Assembly: GCF_945957265.1 (NCBI RefSeq)
Contig: NZ_CAMFKO010000015.1
Coordinates: 29,384 to 93,383, forward strand
Reading direction: 5' to 3'
Source: an uncultured Dechloromonas sp.
Lineage (GTDB): Bacteria > Pseudomonadota > Gammaproteobacteria > Burkholderiales > Rhodocyclaceae
Length of the DNA: 64,000 nt
Position 1 is the stretch's first letter, and each line of letters starts with the position of its first letter. Under the pieces are notes generated by a model, which was given only the letters and a program-made list of their open reading frames with translations, was not told the origin of the DNA and did not search any database. This document shows, piece by piece, positions 52,221 through 60,008 of this stretch. The position numbers and the translations under genes were made by a program.

Positions 52221-52577
52221 CTAGAAGCAGGTGCCGTTGCCGTTCAGGCCCGGGGTCTGCATGCGCAGCACGTCCTTGTGCCGGAGTCCCTGTTCAGCCA
52301 GCGTCTTGTTGAAATCGGGCACGAAGGGCTTGCCCGACTTCAGCCATACGATCCCGGCGACCTCGACCTTGGCCCAGTCGGGGTGCGGACCGAAGGAATG
52401 CGGCAGGTGTTTCTCCACCAGTTCCGAAAACAGGGTGCCCGGCGGCAGGCAGTACGCGAACGGCGCGCAGAACATCAGGTGGTCGTCCCAGCCGACATAG
52501 AGCAGCTGGTTGCCGTGGAACTTGTCCTGCGTGTCGGCAGGCGGAAAGTTGTAATCGCCAAGGGCTTTGACAGCCAT
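52221..52577 (-). CDS. dmpO: Phenol hydroxylase subunit P4 (DmpO)
   Basis: A 118-residue gamma subunit of the (alpha-beta-gamma)2 hydroxylase. It begins MAVKALGDYNFPPADTQDKF and holds the family's LLYVGWDDHLMFCAPFAYCL and FGPHPDWAKVEVAGIVW blocks. It is encoded after a 96-base gap containing a stem-loop downstream of dmpN. Confidence 0.95.
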   Translation of the reverse strand: MAVKALGDYNFPPADTQDKFHGNQLLYVGWDDHLMFCAPFAYCLPPGTLFSELVEKHLPHSFGPHPDWAKVEVAGIVWLKSGKPFVPDFNKTLAEQGLRHKDVLRMQTPGLNGNGTCF

Positions 52578-52597
52578 GTTTATCTCCTTCTAGTTGT

Positions 52598-52668
52598 TAG
52601 TCGCTAGTCACTCGTTGCTAGCGCTGTGGTTTGGGGTTGGCAGTTGCTAACGACAAGCAACTACCAAC
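52598..52668. repeat. Repeat and stem-loop between dmpN and dmpO
   Basis: TAGTCGCTAGTCA (52598-52610) matches the left arm of the element after dmpP. Further on, GTTGGCAGTTGC (52636-52647) pairs with GCAACTACCAAC (52657-52668), 12-base arms with one mismatch and a 9-base loop. The stem-loop ends 5 bases short of the dmpN stop codon, inside an otherwise compact operon, and may alter the ratio of N to O and P subunits. Confidence 0.65.
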
Positions 52669-52673
52669 TGCCT

Positions 52674-54230
52674 CTAGACGTTTTGCGTGGCTGCGCCGCG
52701 CCAGGCGGCGAAGTTGGCCTGGTCACCCGAGCCTTCGTAGTCCAGGTTGTCCTTGCCGTTTTCGATGTGGTACCACTCGAGCACCTTGGCCATCGGGTCG
52801 AAACCCTCCGCGGTCGGATCGGTGCCTTCCGGGAAGCAGTTGCCCTGGTAGATCTGGTGCACCGGCAGCCAGGCCTGGATGTATTTCTCCGGCTCGTCGT
52901 CGAAGATGTGCTTACAGCCGTCCGAACAGGTGTGGTACTTCTCGCCGTTGTAGTCGGACTCGCGGTAACAGATCTTGCTCGGGTCGTCCGGCTCGGTGAA
53001 CACCATCGGGATCTGGCAGACCTGGCACAGCATGGGCAGCGTGTTGTTGTAGAAGCGCTCGCCCTTGTCGGCCATTTCGCGCCACTTCTCGTAGCGCGGC
53101 CGGTAGTACTTGTCGAAGCTGTTCGGGTACTTGGCGGACAGCCAGTCCATTTCCTCGTCGTTGGGCAGCCAGGTATGGAAGGCCGAGGCGTGGGCGTACT
53201 GGTAGAAGGTGCACCACGCCTGGTGCGAGATGTGTTCCTTGTCAACCGTGCATTGGGTGATGCAGTCCGGCACCTTGATGCCGTACTTGGCCAGGTCGTT
53301 GAACAGCGCGCCGCCGTTCTGCTCGAAGTAGATTTCCCAGGCTTCCTTCCAGCTCATCACGCGCTTGGGCAGCATGTAGTCCATCATCATGCCGACCAGG
53401 GTCAGCACGCGGATGCCGCGCCAGGCCCACTTGTCGATCCATTTCTGGACGATGGGCAGGTTGTCCGGGTCCTGCTCGAGCATGAACTTGATGCACTCGA
53501 GACCCAGGGTCATGTGGCGTGCTTCGTCGGACTGCGCCGAGAAGCCGAAGGTCACGGTCGCCATGTCGCCGTTGTAGGCGGCGCCGGACATGAAGGGCAC
53601 GAACAGCAGGTTGGTCAGCACGTACTCGAAGGAGAAGCCGATGGCGATCATCCATTCGAAGGGGCCGGCCGAAAAGGCGTCGTCGAAGAAGGACTTGGGC
53701 ACCGACAGGTACCAGACGCGTTCGATCTGGTGCGCGGCGCCGGCGTGGAAGCCTTCGTAGAACTTGTTGTAGTTCGACAGGGCATGGATCTGCGTCTGGG
53801 CGTGGCGGATCTCGTCGATCGACTGCATCAGGCAGGCGACGCGCGGGCCGACGCCGGGGAAGTTGCGGCCGGCGGCGGCGAACCCGCGGTGGGCGACGTA
53901 TTCGAGCGGCGAGATGCCGGTCAGGAACAGTTTCACCGCATTCAGGTAGCGCGCGTCGGTAATGCCGAGGTGGCCGTTGTTCTGCGCGAAGGCGTCGAGC
54001 ACGGCGTACAGCTTGCGCTCCTTCTCGGCCTGGTACTTCCAGTAGGCATCCATGGTCAGGCGGAAGGGGTCTTCCCACTTGTCCCAGTCGTGAATCTTGA
54101 TGCCTTCGAAAGTCGCCTGCGGGAAGACCTTGTCCATCGGCTGGTAGGTGGTTTCCCAATCCAGGCCGCGCGTCATGTGGGCGTATTTTTCCTTCAGGCC
54201 CAGCTTTTTCTTGTTGGCTTTCATGTCCAT
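52674..54230 (-). CDS. dmpN: Phenol hydroxylase alpha subunit (diiron oxygenase)
   Basis: A 518-residue catalytic subunit that inserts oxygen into phenol to form catechol. Both diiron EXXH motifs are present: DEIRHAQ near residue 137 and DEARHMT near 236, with the partner glutamates in LTGISPLEYVAHRG-side helices. It ends with the YHS-like zinc region (VCQIPMVF to TCSDGCKHIF) typical of phenol hydroxylases. It follows dmpM by 14 bases. Confidence 0.98.
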   Translation of the reverse strand: MDMKANKKKLGLKEKYAHMTRGLDWETTYQPMDKVFPQATFEGIKIHDWDKWEDPFRLTMDAYWKYQAEKERKLYAVLDAFAQNNGHLGITDARYLNAVKLFLTGISPLEYVAHRGFAAAGRNFPGVGPRVACLMQSIDEIRHAQTQIHALSNYNKFYEGFHAGAAHQIERVWYLSVPKSFFDDAFSAGPFEWMIAIGFSFEYVLTNLLFVPFMSGAAYNGDMATVTFGFSAQSDEARHMTLGLECIKFMLEQDPDNLPIVQKWIDKWAWRGIRVLTLVGMMMDYMLPKRVMSWKEAWEIYFEQNGGALFNDLAKYGIKVPDCITQCTVDKEHISHQAWCTFYQYAHASAFHTWLPNDEEMDWLSAKYPNSFDKYYRPRYEKWREMADKGERFYNNTLPMLCQVCQIPMVFTEPDDPSKICYRESDYNGEKYHTCSDGCKHIFDDEPEKYIQAWLPVHQIYQGNCFPEGTDPTAEGFDPMAKVLEWYHIENGKDNLDYEGSGDQANFAAWRGAATQNV

Positions 54231-54244
54231 CAGAGTCTCCTTGC

Positions 54245-54514
54245 TCAGTTTTTCCAGGCCAGCGTGAACTGGTCGTCGTCCTCGTCGATGTTGCCGGAGA
54301 GGGTGATCAGGTTGATCTGCAGCTCCTGCAGGTCGAAGTCGCGGCCGATGCGTTCCTCGATGGATTCGCGCTTGATGACCAGCCTGCCCTCGGCGTTGAT
54401 CTTGACCATGGCCGGCTGCTCGTCGAGCACCGCATGCGGGTTGTCGGCGAGGATGGACTCGACGATGGGACGGGTGTCCTCGTTGGTTTGAAAGGCGATG
54501 AATACGGTAGACAT
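54245..54514 (-). CDS. dmpM: Phenol hydroxylase effector/coupling protein
   Basis: An 89-residue cofactor-free protein that binds the hydroxylase and couples electron transfer to oxygenation. The MSTVFIAFQTNEDTRPIVES opening and ERIGRDFDLQELQINLITLS core are typical of the MmoB/DmpM family. The ATG at 54514 is the real start; the long frame through it is a shadow of dmpL. Eight bases separate it from dmpL. Confidence 0.95.
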   Translation of the reverse strand: MSTVFIAFQTNEDTRPIVESILADNPHAVLDEQPAMVKINAEGRLVIKRESIEERIGRDFDLQELQINLITLSGNIDEDDDQFTLAWKN

Positions 54515-54522
54515 GAAGACTC

Positions 54523-55512
54523 CTAGACAGCCAGGCCGAGCTTGGCGCAGCGGGCGTTGAATTCGGATGCGAGATCGGCCAGCACCTCGTCGGCCTTGTC
54601 GCCGAAGGCGCGCTGGGCTATCGGGGCGAGCGCCTCGCGGGTGGCCGAGCGGTAGTGCCTGACCCAGGCGCTCAGTTGCGCCTTGTTCTCCGGCGACTCG
54701 GCGGCCGCCGTCTTGATCTGGGCGTCGATCCACTTGGCGGTCTCGGCCGACCATTCGGCCATGAATCGGGTCATCATCGAGATGGCCGTGCCGCCCTTGG
54801 CCGAGAACTCGGCGTCGAGGTAGTCGTAGAGCATGGGGTTGAGCAGGCCTTCGAGCACCAGGTTCTGGGCGACGAAGATCTCGAACCAGTCCTCCAGCAC
54901 GAGCAGGTTCTCGACATGGCGGCGCATCGGCTGCCAGGCGGTGGCGGACATCCAGGCTTCCTTGGCGGCATCGAGCGCCTCCGGGCCGTCGAGCACCAAG
55001 CCGATGCGGGTCAGGTACTGCGCGACGCCGAGGTGGTCCATGGCGTGGTACAGGCAGGGCTGGGTGATGACCGTGCCGTAGCCGTAGGCGGTGATGTAGG
55101 AATTGCCCATGTTGCCGCCCCACTCGACGTGGCGCATCGGCACCAGGACGTCGAGCGCGATCTGCTTCAGCTCGGCCGGGATCAGCTCGGCCAGGCCGCG
55201 CTCCTCGATCATGTCGAAGCTCGACTCGGCGGCGTCCTGCTGCCGGGCGCGGGCGATGGTGTAGGCGCCGTAGTAGTACTGGCGCGGGTCTTTCAGGGCG
55301 TACCAGTCCTGCATCTGGATCTTGGTGCGCTTCTTGTCGAACAGCACGCGTTCGGCATCCCAGCTCGGCCGGTAGTGGAAGATGCTTTCCTGCTGGATGT
55401 TGTAGCTGCCCTCCTGGTAGCGGCTGGCCGGCTTGTCGCCGAAACGCTCGACCAGGTGGTCGAAGGTATGGCGCAAAGGCTTGATGGCCACGGTGCGCAG
55501 ATCGATCTGCAT
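54523..55512 (-). CDS. dmpL: Phenol hydroxylase beta subunit (DmpL)
   Basis: A 329-residue subunit that is structurally like the alpha chain but lacks iron ligands. Conserved stretches include RPSWDAERVLFDKKRTKIQM, DWYALKDPRQYYYGAYTIAR and EWGGNMGNSYITAYGYGTVI. It packs with DmpN and DmpO in the hydroxylase dimer. Located 41 bases after dmpK. Confidence 0.97.
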   Translation of the reverse strand: MQIDLRTVAIKPLRHTFDHLVERFGDKPASRYQEGSYNIQQESIFHYRPSWDAERVLFDKKRTKIQMQDWYALKDPRQYYYGAYTIARARQQDAAESSFDMIEERGLAELIPAELKQIALDVLVPMRHVEWGGNMGNSYITAYGYGTVITQPCLYHAMDHLGVAQYLTRIGLVLDGPEALDAAKEAWMSATAWQPMRRHVENLLVLEDWFEIFVAQNLVLEGLLNPMLYDYLDAEFSAKGGTAISMMTRFMAEWSAETAKWIDAQIKTAAAESPENKAQLSAWVRHYRSATREALAPIAQRAFGDKADEVLADLASEFNARCAKLGLAV

Positions 55513-55553
55513 TGTTGTCTCCTGTCGTTATTCCCGCACGCGGGATGGTGTGT

Positions 55554-55823
55554 TCAGACTGCGTCTTCAAAACCCTGGCGCGAGGCGTCGTTCAACCGGG
55601 AAACCCAGTCGCCCTGATCCGAGGTCGCGGGATCGAGCACGATGACTTCGTTGGCCAGGCAAAACTCGTGGAAGGCCGACTCCGGCAACATCAGCTCGAC
55701 TGCCAGTTCCGGATCGCCAATCGAGAACTCGAATTCGATGAAGCCGTCCGGACGCCGCCTGCAGATACGGACGTAACGCCGCCCTGCGTCGAACGTGCTG
55801 CCTTGCCTCTCTTGCCGCCCCAT
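55554..55823 (-). CDS. dmpK: Phenol hydroxylase assembly protein DmpK
   Basis: An 89-residue protein not part of the active enzyme; DmpK helps place iron in the hydroxylase. It contains RYVRICRRRPDGFIEFEFSI and FHEFCLANEVIVLDPA, matching DmpK/PoxR-type proteins. First gene of the phenol hydroxylase operon; a sigma-54-like promoter lies about 60 bases upstream and a DmpR-type site about 170 bases upstream. Confidence 0.92.
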   Translation of the reverse strand: MGRQERQGSTFDAGRRYVRICRRRPDGFIEFEFSIGDPELAVELMLPESAFHEFCLANEVIVLDPATSDQGDWVSRLNDASRQGFEDAV

Positions 55824-55874
55824 CGCCTGCCTCCTGAAAACCGCGCAGCGCCCATCGCTGCCGGGCTTCTCTTT

Positions 55875-55890
55875 ATCAAGGAGCGTGCCA
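55875..55890 (-). promoter_or_regulatory. Sigma-54-type promoter of the dmpKLMNOP operon
   Basis: On the minus strand TGGCACGCTCCTTGAT: a perfect -24 box and TTGAT in place of TTGCW at -12, so the usual GC doublet is GA. Predicted start near 55864, about 41 bases before the dmpK ATG. No better candidate is seen in the 427-base region. Confidence 0.65.
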
Positions 55891-55986
55891 ATGAGTTAAG
55901 CGACTGTTTTCATTGAGATCACGAAAAATCGGCAGCCATTTTTCCGCAGTGCATCATTACGATCTGGTGAATGAATTTCGATTGAG

Positions 55987-56002
55987 TTAATCAAATGATC
56001 AA
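55987..56002 (-). promoter_or_regulatory. DmpR/XylR-type upstream activating sequence
   Basis: The minus strand reads TTGATCATTTGATTAA, two mismatches from the palindromic TTGATCAATTGATCAA core used by DmpR-like activators. It is about 130 bases upstream of the predicted dmpK start, a usual distance for a DmpR site. Confidence 0.65.
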
Positions 56003-56130
56003 CTGCCGACAGCCGGGTTTCGCTGCCCGGAAGAGCGCCGGGCCGAGCCGCCGCTTCCCGCGTCCGACGCGGCCATGCCGGATGGATTGCGGGCGAATTT
56101 GCGACCCCACGACGAACAAAACCGTGAAAT

Positions 56131-56143
56131 AATCTCGAGAAAA
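56131..56143 (+). promoter_or_regulatory. AATCTCGAGAAAA motif upstream of dmpR
   Basis: These 13 bases are an exact copy, in the opposite orientation, of the right half-site between dmpB and the GntR gene (49910-49922). It lies 108 bases before the dmpR ATG and 240 bases past the dmpK promoter. Candidate operator for the GntR/FCD regulator. Confidence 0.55.
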
Positions 56144-56250
56144 TTACCGGCGACCGGCGCAAAACCGCCCGGATCAACCGGCCAGGCAGCAATACAAAAA
56201 CAAGAGCGGATCACCCCGGTAACGCCGGCCATTCGTGACAGAGAGACAAG

Positions 56251-57927
56251 ATGACAACCATCCGTTATCCGGAATCGAACGACCTGCGCAACCTGGTCAA
56301 GTTTTGCGAAAGGGACGGCACGATCTGGCTGGCCGAGAACCGCATGGTGCTCATGCACACCTCGGCGCTCGGCGCCTTGCGCCGCGAACTGGTCGGCTCG
56401 GTCGGCAAGGAGCACGCCCGCCGCCTGCTGACCCGCATGGGCTACGCCGCCGGCGTCTGCGATGCCGAACTGGCCAAGCGCATCCGCGGCCACCAGTCGA
56501 TGCAGGACGCCTTCTTCACCGGGCCGCAACTGCACATGCTGGAGGGCATCGTCCGCGTCACGCCGATCGAGATGCGGCTCGATTTCGACAGCGGCGACTT
56601 CTATGGCGAATTCCTGTGGGAAAACTCCTGGGAGCAGGACATCCACCTGCGCGAACTGGGCCAGTCGGACGAGCCGGTGTGCTGGTCGCAGATCGGCTAC
56701 GCCTCGGGCTACACCTCGGCCTTCATGGGCCGTTTCATCCTGTTCAAGGAAGTCGAATGCGTGGCCTGCGGCCACAACCACTGCCGCATCGTCGGCAAGC
56801 CGCTGGAGGAATGGGACGACGCCGACCAGCACGCCGGCTATTTCGAATCCGACTCGATGCTCAACCACCTGCTGGAACTGCGCCACCAGGTCGACTACCT
56901 GCGCACCACCATCTCGCAGCAGACGCAGACACCGCAACTGGTCGGCAATTCCAAGGGCTTCCAGCACGCCCACGACCTGGTCACCCGCGCCTCGGGCACC
57001 CAGGTCACCGTGCTGCTGCTCGGCGAAACCGGCGTCGGCAAGGAGCGTTTCGCCCGCACCCTGCACCAGATGAGCAACCGCAAGCAGGGGCCGTTCGTCG
57101 CCGTCAATTGCGCGGCGATGCCCAACGACCTGATCGAATCGGAATTGTTCGGCGTCGAGAAAGGCGCCTTCACCGGCGCCCAGACCTCACGCATGGGCAA
57201 GTTCGAGCGTGCCGACGGCGGCACGCTGTTCCTCGACGAAATCGGCGAACTGCCGCTCGCCGCCCAGGCCAAGCTGCTGCGCGTGCTGCAGGAAGGCGAG
57301 ATCGAGCGCCTCGGCGACGACCGCGTGCGCAAGCTGAACATCCGCCTCGTCGCCGCCACCAACGTCGACCTGCAGGCCGCGGTCAAGGCCGGGCGCTTCC
57401 GCTCCGACCTCTATTACCGGCTCAGCGTCTATCCCATCCAGATTCCGCCGCTGCGCGAGCGTATCGCCGACATCCCGCTGCTCATCGAGGCCATGCTCGC
57501 CCGCTTCTGCACGCTCTACGAGAAGAAGCTGCTCGGCGTCAGCGACAAGGCCATGCAGGCGATCAAGGCCTACCAGTGGCCGGGCAACGTGCGCGAACTG
57601 GAAAACATGATCGAGCGCGGCCTCATCCTCGCCCCCAACGGCGGCTGGATCGAACTCGAGCACCTGTTCGCCAACGTCGCCGCCAGCGATTTCAGCGAAA
57701 CGCAGATCACGCAGGCCGGTGGCCTGGAGCAGAAAAAGGAACCCTGCGCCTCCTCGGCCCTGATCGACGCCATCCTCGACAGCGGGATTCCCTTCGAGGA
57801 CCTGGAAACCCGCCTCATCGACGAAGCCGTCAAGCGCGCCGACGGCAACCTGGCCGGCGCTGCCCGCAGGCTGGGCATCACCCGGCCGCAACTGCAGTAC
57901 CGGCTGAAGAAGAAGGACGGCAGCTGA
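56251..57927 (+). CDS. dmpR: Phenol-responsive sigma-54 activator DmpR/MopR
   Basis: A 558-residue activator with the full XylR-type plan: N-terminal sensor (about 15-120) and V4R domain with the [11 protein letters not shown] zinc/cysteine region (about 170-178), an AAA+ domain (about 230-465) with Walker A GETGVGKE, the sigma-54 contact GAFTGA, Walker [12 protein letters not shown] and arginine finger region, and a Fis-type helix-turn-helix at the C-terminus ([20 protein letters not shown]). Phenols bind the sensor and release ATPase repression. It is divergent from dmpK and convergent with the protease gene. Confidence 0.96.
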   Translation: MTTIRYPESNDLRNLVKFCERDGTIWLAENRMVLMHTSALGALRRELVGSVGKEHARRLLTRMGYAAGVCDAELAKRIRGHQSMQDAFFTGPQLHMLEGIVRVTPIEMRLDFDSGDFYGEFLWENSWEQDIHLRELGQSDEPVCWSQIGYASGYTSAFMGRFILFKEVECVACGHNHCRIVGKPLEEWDDADQHAGYFESDSMLNHLLELRHQVDYLRTTISQQTQTPQLVGNSKGFQHAHDLVTRASGTQVTVLLLGETGVGKERFARTLHQMSNRKQGPFVAVNCAAMPNDLIESELFGVEKGAFTGAQTSRMGKFERADGGTLFLDEIGELPLAAQAKLLRVLQEGEIERLGDDRVRKLNIRLVAATNVDLQAAVKAGRFRSDLYYRLSVYPIQIPPLRERIADIPLLIEAMLARFCTLYEKKLLGVSDKAMQAIKAYQWPGNVRELENMIERGLILAPNGGWIELEHLFANVAASDFSETQITQAGGLEQKKEPCASSALIDAILDSGIPFEDLETRLIDEAVKRADGNLAGAARRLGITRPQLQYRLKKKDGS

Positions 57928-57955
57928 GCGCGCGACGGCGCCGGCAAACCCGCCG

Positions 57956-59413
57956 TCAGCCGAGATCGACCGGCACGAAGATGCGCGATTCGCCCCGCTC
58001 GACCAGGATCGCCGCCTTCCTGCCGGCACTGGCAATGGCGCTGCGCAGCTGGTCGACGCTGGCGACCGGCTGACCGTTCACCGAAAGAATGATGTCGCCC
58101 GGCTGAATGCCGGCCTTGGCCGCCGAACCGCCGGCCTGTTCGACGAGCAGGCCGGCCGCCACGTCGGCCCGGCGCTTTTCCTCCGGCGTCAGCGGCCGGA
58201 CGGCGACGCCCAGGCGCCCCTTGTCGGCGCTCGGCGCTTCCGCGGCGCTCACTTTCTCGTCGTTGAAACTGCCGACCCTGACCTCGACATCCTGCGCCCG
58301 GCCCTTGCGCCAGACCTGCAGGCGGGTCGTTTCGCCGGGACTCTTCAGGGCCACGGCCGCCGGCAGATCGCCGGCCGCATTCACCGCCTTGCCGTCGATG
58401 CCAATGATCACGTCCCCCGGTTCGATCCCGGCCCTGGCTGCCGGCCCGCCCTTTTCCACGGAGGAGACCAGGCCGCCGGCCGGCCTGGCGAGACCGAAGG
58501 TATCGGCCAGGGACTGGTTGACCTCCTGGATGCTGACGCCCAGCTTGCCGCGCTGGACCTTGCCGGTCGTCACGATCTGCCGCTCGACGTTCATCGCCAC
58601 CTCGATCGGAATGGCGAAGGACAGCCCCTGGTAACCGCCGCTGCGCGAATAAATTTGCGAATTGATGCCGATCACCTCGCCGTTCATGTTGAACAGCGGA
58701 CCGCCCGAGTTGCCCGGATTGACCGCGACGTCGGTCTGGATGAACGGGACGTAGCTGCCGTCCGGCAGCGTACGCGACTTGGCCGAGACGATGCCCGCGC
58801 TGGCGCTGCTCTCGAAGCCGAAGGGCGAGCCGATGGCCAGCACCCATTCGCCGACCTGCGTCGGCGCCGACGCACCGATGCGCACGGTCGGCAGCCCCTT
58901 GGCCTCGATCTTCAGCACGGCCACGTCGCTGGCTTTGTCGGCACCCAGCACCCTGGCCTTGAACTCGCGCTTGTCGCTCAGCTTGACGGTCACTTCGTCG
59001 GCATCCTCGACGACATGGGCGTTGGTCAGGATCGTGCCGTCGGCGCTGACGATGAATCCCGAGCCCATCCCCTGCACCGGTGTCCTGCCTTGCGGCATCT
59101 GTCCGCCGAAACGGCGGAAAAACTGATAGAGCGGATCGTCCGGATCAAGCTGGGGCACGCCGACCGAGGTCTTGCGCGTGCCGCTGACGCTGATGTTGAC
59201 CACGGCCGGCGCGTTGGCGGCAACGATGCCGCGCATGTCAGGCAGCGCCGCCGCAGCCACGCCGGGCAAGGGCGCGCTCGGCGCGGCCACGGCGGCGGCC
59301 GGCGCGGCATGGGCGCTGGCGACCGTCTGCAACTGGCCGAAGGAATAGGCGCCGCCCAGCGCGGCGGCAACGGCCACTGCGGCAACCGTCATCTTCAGTG
59401 CTTTCATGTTCAT
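57956..59413 (-). CDS. HtrA/Do-type periplasmic serine protease
   Basis: A 485-residue protease with signal peptide (about 1-36, AAVAVAAALGGAYSFG, ending AHA), a trypsin-like domain with the catalytic triad in TNAHVV, DVAVLKI and GNSGGPL, and two PDZ domains (about 270-365 and 395-480). It degrades or refolds damaged envelope proteins. ATG at 59413; an ATG two codons later is possible. A small unknown gene lies 15 bases upstream on the same strand. Confidence 0.95.
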   Translation of the reverse strand: MNMKALKMTVAAVAVAAALGGAYSFGQLQTVASAHAAPAAAVAAPSAPLPGVAAAALPDMRGIVAANAPAVVNISVSGTRKTSVGVPQLDPDDPLYQFFRRFGGQMPQGRTPVQGMGSGFIVSADGTILTNAHVVEDADEVTVKLSDKREFKARVLGADKASDVAVLKIEAKGLPTVRIGASAPTQVGEWVLAIGSPFGFESSASAGIVSAKSRTLPDGSYVPFIQTDVAVNPGNSGGPLFNMNGEVIGINSQIYSRSGGYQGLSFAIPIEVAMNVERQIVTTGKVQRGKLGVSIQEVNQSLADTFGLARPAGGLVSSVEKGGPAARAGIEPGDVIIGIDGKAVNAAGDLPAAVALKSPGETTRLQVWRKGRAQDVEVRVGSFNDEKVSAAEAPSADKGRLGVAVRPLTPEEKRRADVAAGLLVEQAGGSAAKAGIQPGDIILSVNGQPVASVDQLRSAIASAGRKAAILVERGESRIFVPVDLG

Positions 59414-59428
59414 TTCTCCTGGAATGGG

Positions 59429-59743
59429 TCAGTCGCGGGAAGGTTTTTCGGCAGCTGCCAAGGCTGCGTCCACCCAGACAGCGGAGGCCTCGCGCTTGGC
59501 CGCGCTTTTGGCGGCATCGCGCGCACTCGCGGGACGCATTGTTTCCAGCGCGAATACCGGTTGCGCCAGCACCGTCCCCAGCGAACCGGCGACCAGCAGC
59601 GAACGGAAAACGGGACGGAGCCGGGCATATGGACCGTCCCGGCGCGTCATCGCCGACACTGCCGGCATCACGCCGAAATAGCGCCTGGCGGCCGTCAGGA
59701 AATCCGCGACGACGTGGGTTTGCAGGATTTCATGGGACTGCAT
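59429..59743 (-). CDS. Small protein upstream of the HtrA-type protease, unknown function
   Basis: A 104-residue protein from an ATG at 59743 with a strong GAGGAGA site. A hydrophobic stretch (LLVAGSLGTVLAQPVFA, about 49-65) could be a membrane anchor; the C-terminal third is Ala- and Lys/Arg-rich (SARDAAKSAAKREASAVW). The longer frame through this start is a shadow of the TonB receptor leader. Its start lies in the same intergenic region as the TonB-receptor promoter. No family recognised. Confidence 0.65.
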   Translation of the reverse strand: MQSHEILQTHVVADFLTAARRYFGVMPAVSAMTRRDGPYARLRPVFRSLLVAGSLGTVLAQPVFALETMRPASARDAAKSAAKREASAVWVDAALAAAEKPSRD

Positions 59744-60008
59744 GGAAATCTCCTCAAGGCTCGCGATGCGCTTTAGTTTCAGGTCAAAGCACAATTTTTC
59801 AAGTTGTCTTTGTGCGACGATTTGTATCCATTTTTTTCCGGGCCGCGCCCCGCGCCATCGCCTGCCATGGCAGCACCTTGAATTGAAATGATATTTACTT
59901 TTATTTACAATTCCGGCCGCTGTACCAACACGATTGCAAGCCAGCCACCCATCGAGTTCTCCAGGCAGCCAGCCAGCACCACAAAAAAACTGTCTCTGGA
60001 GAGTCAAA

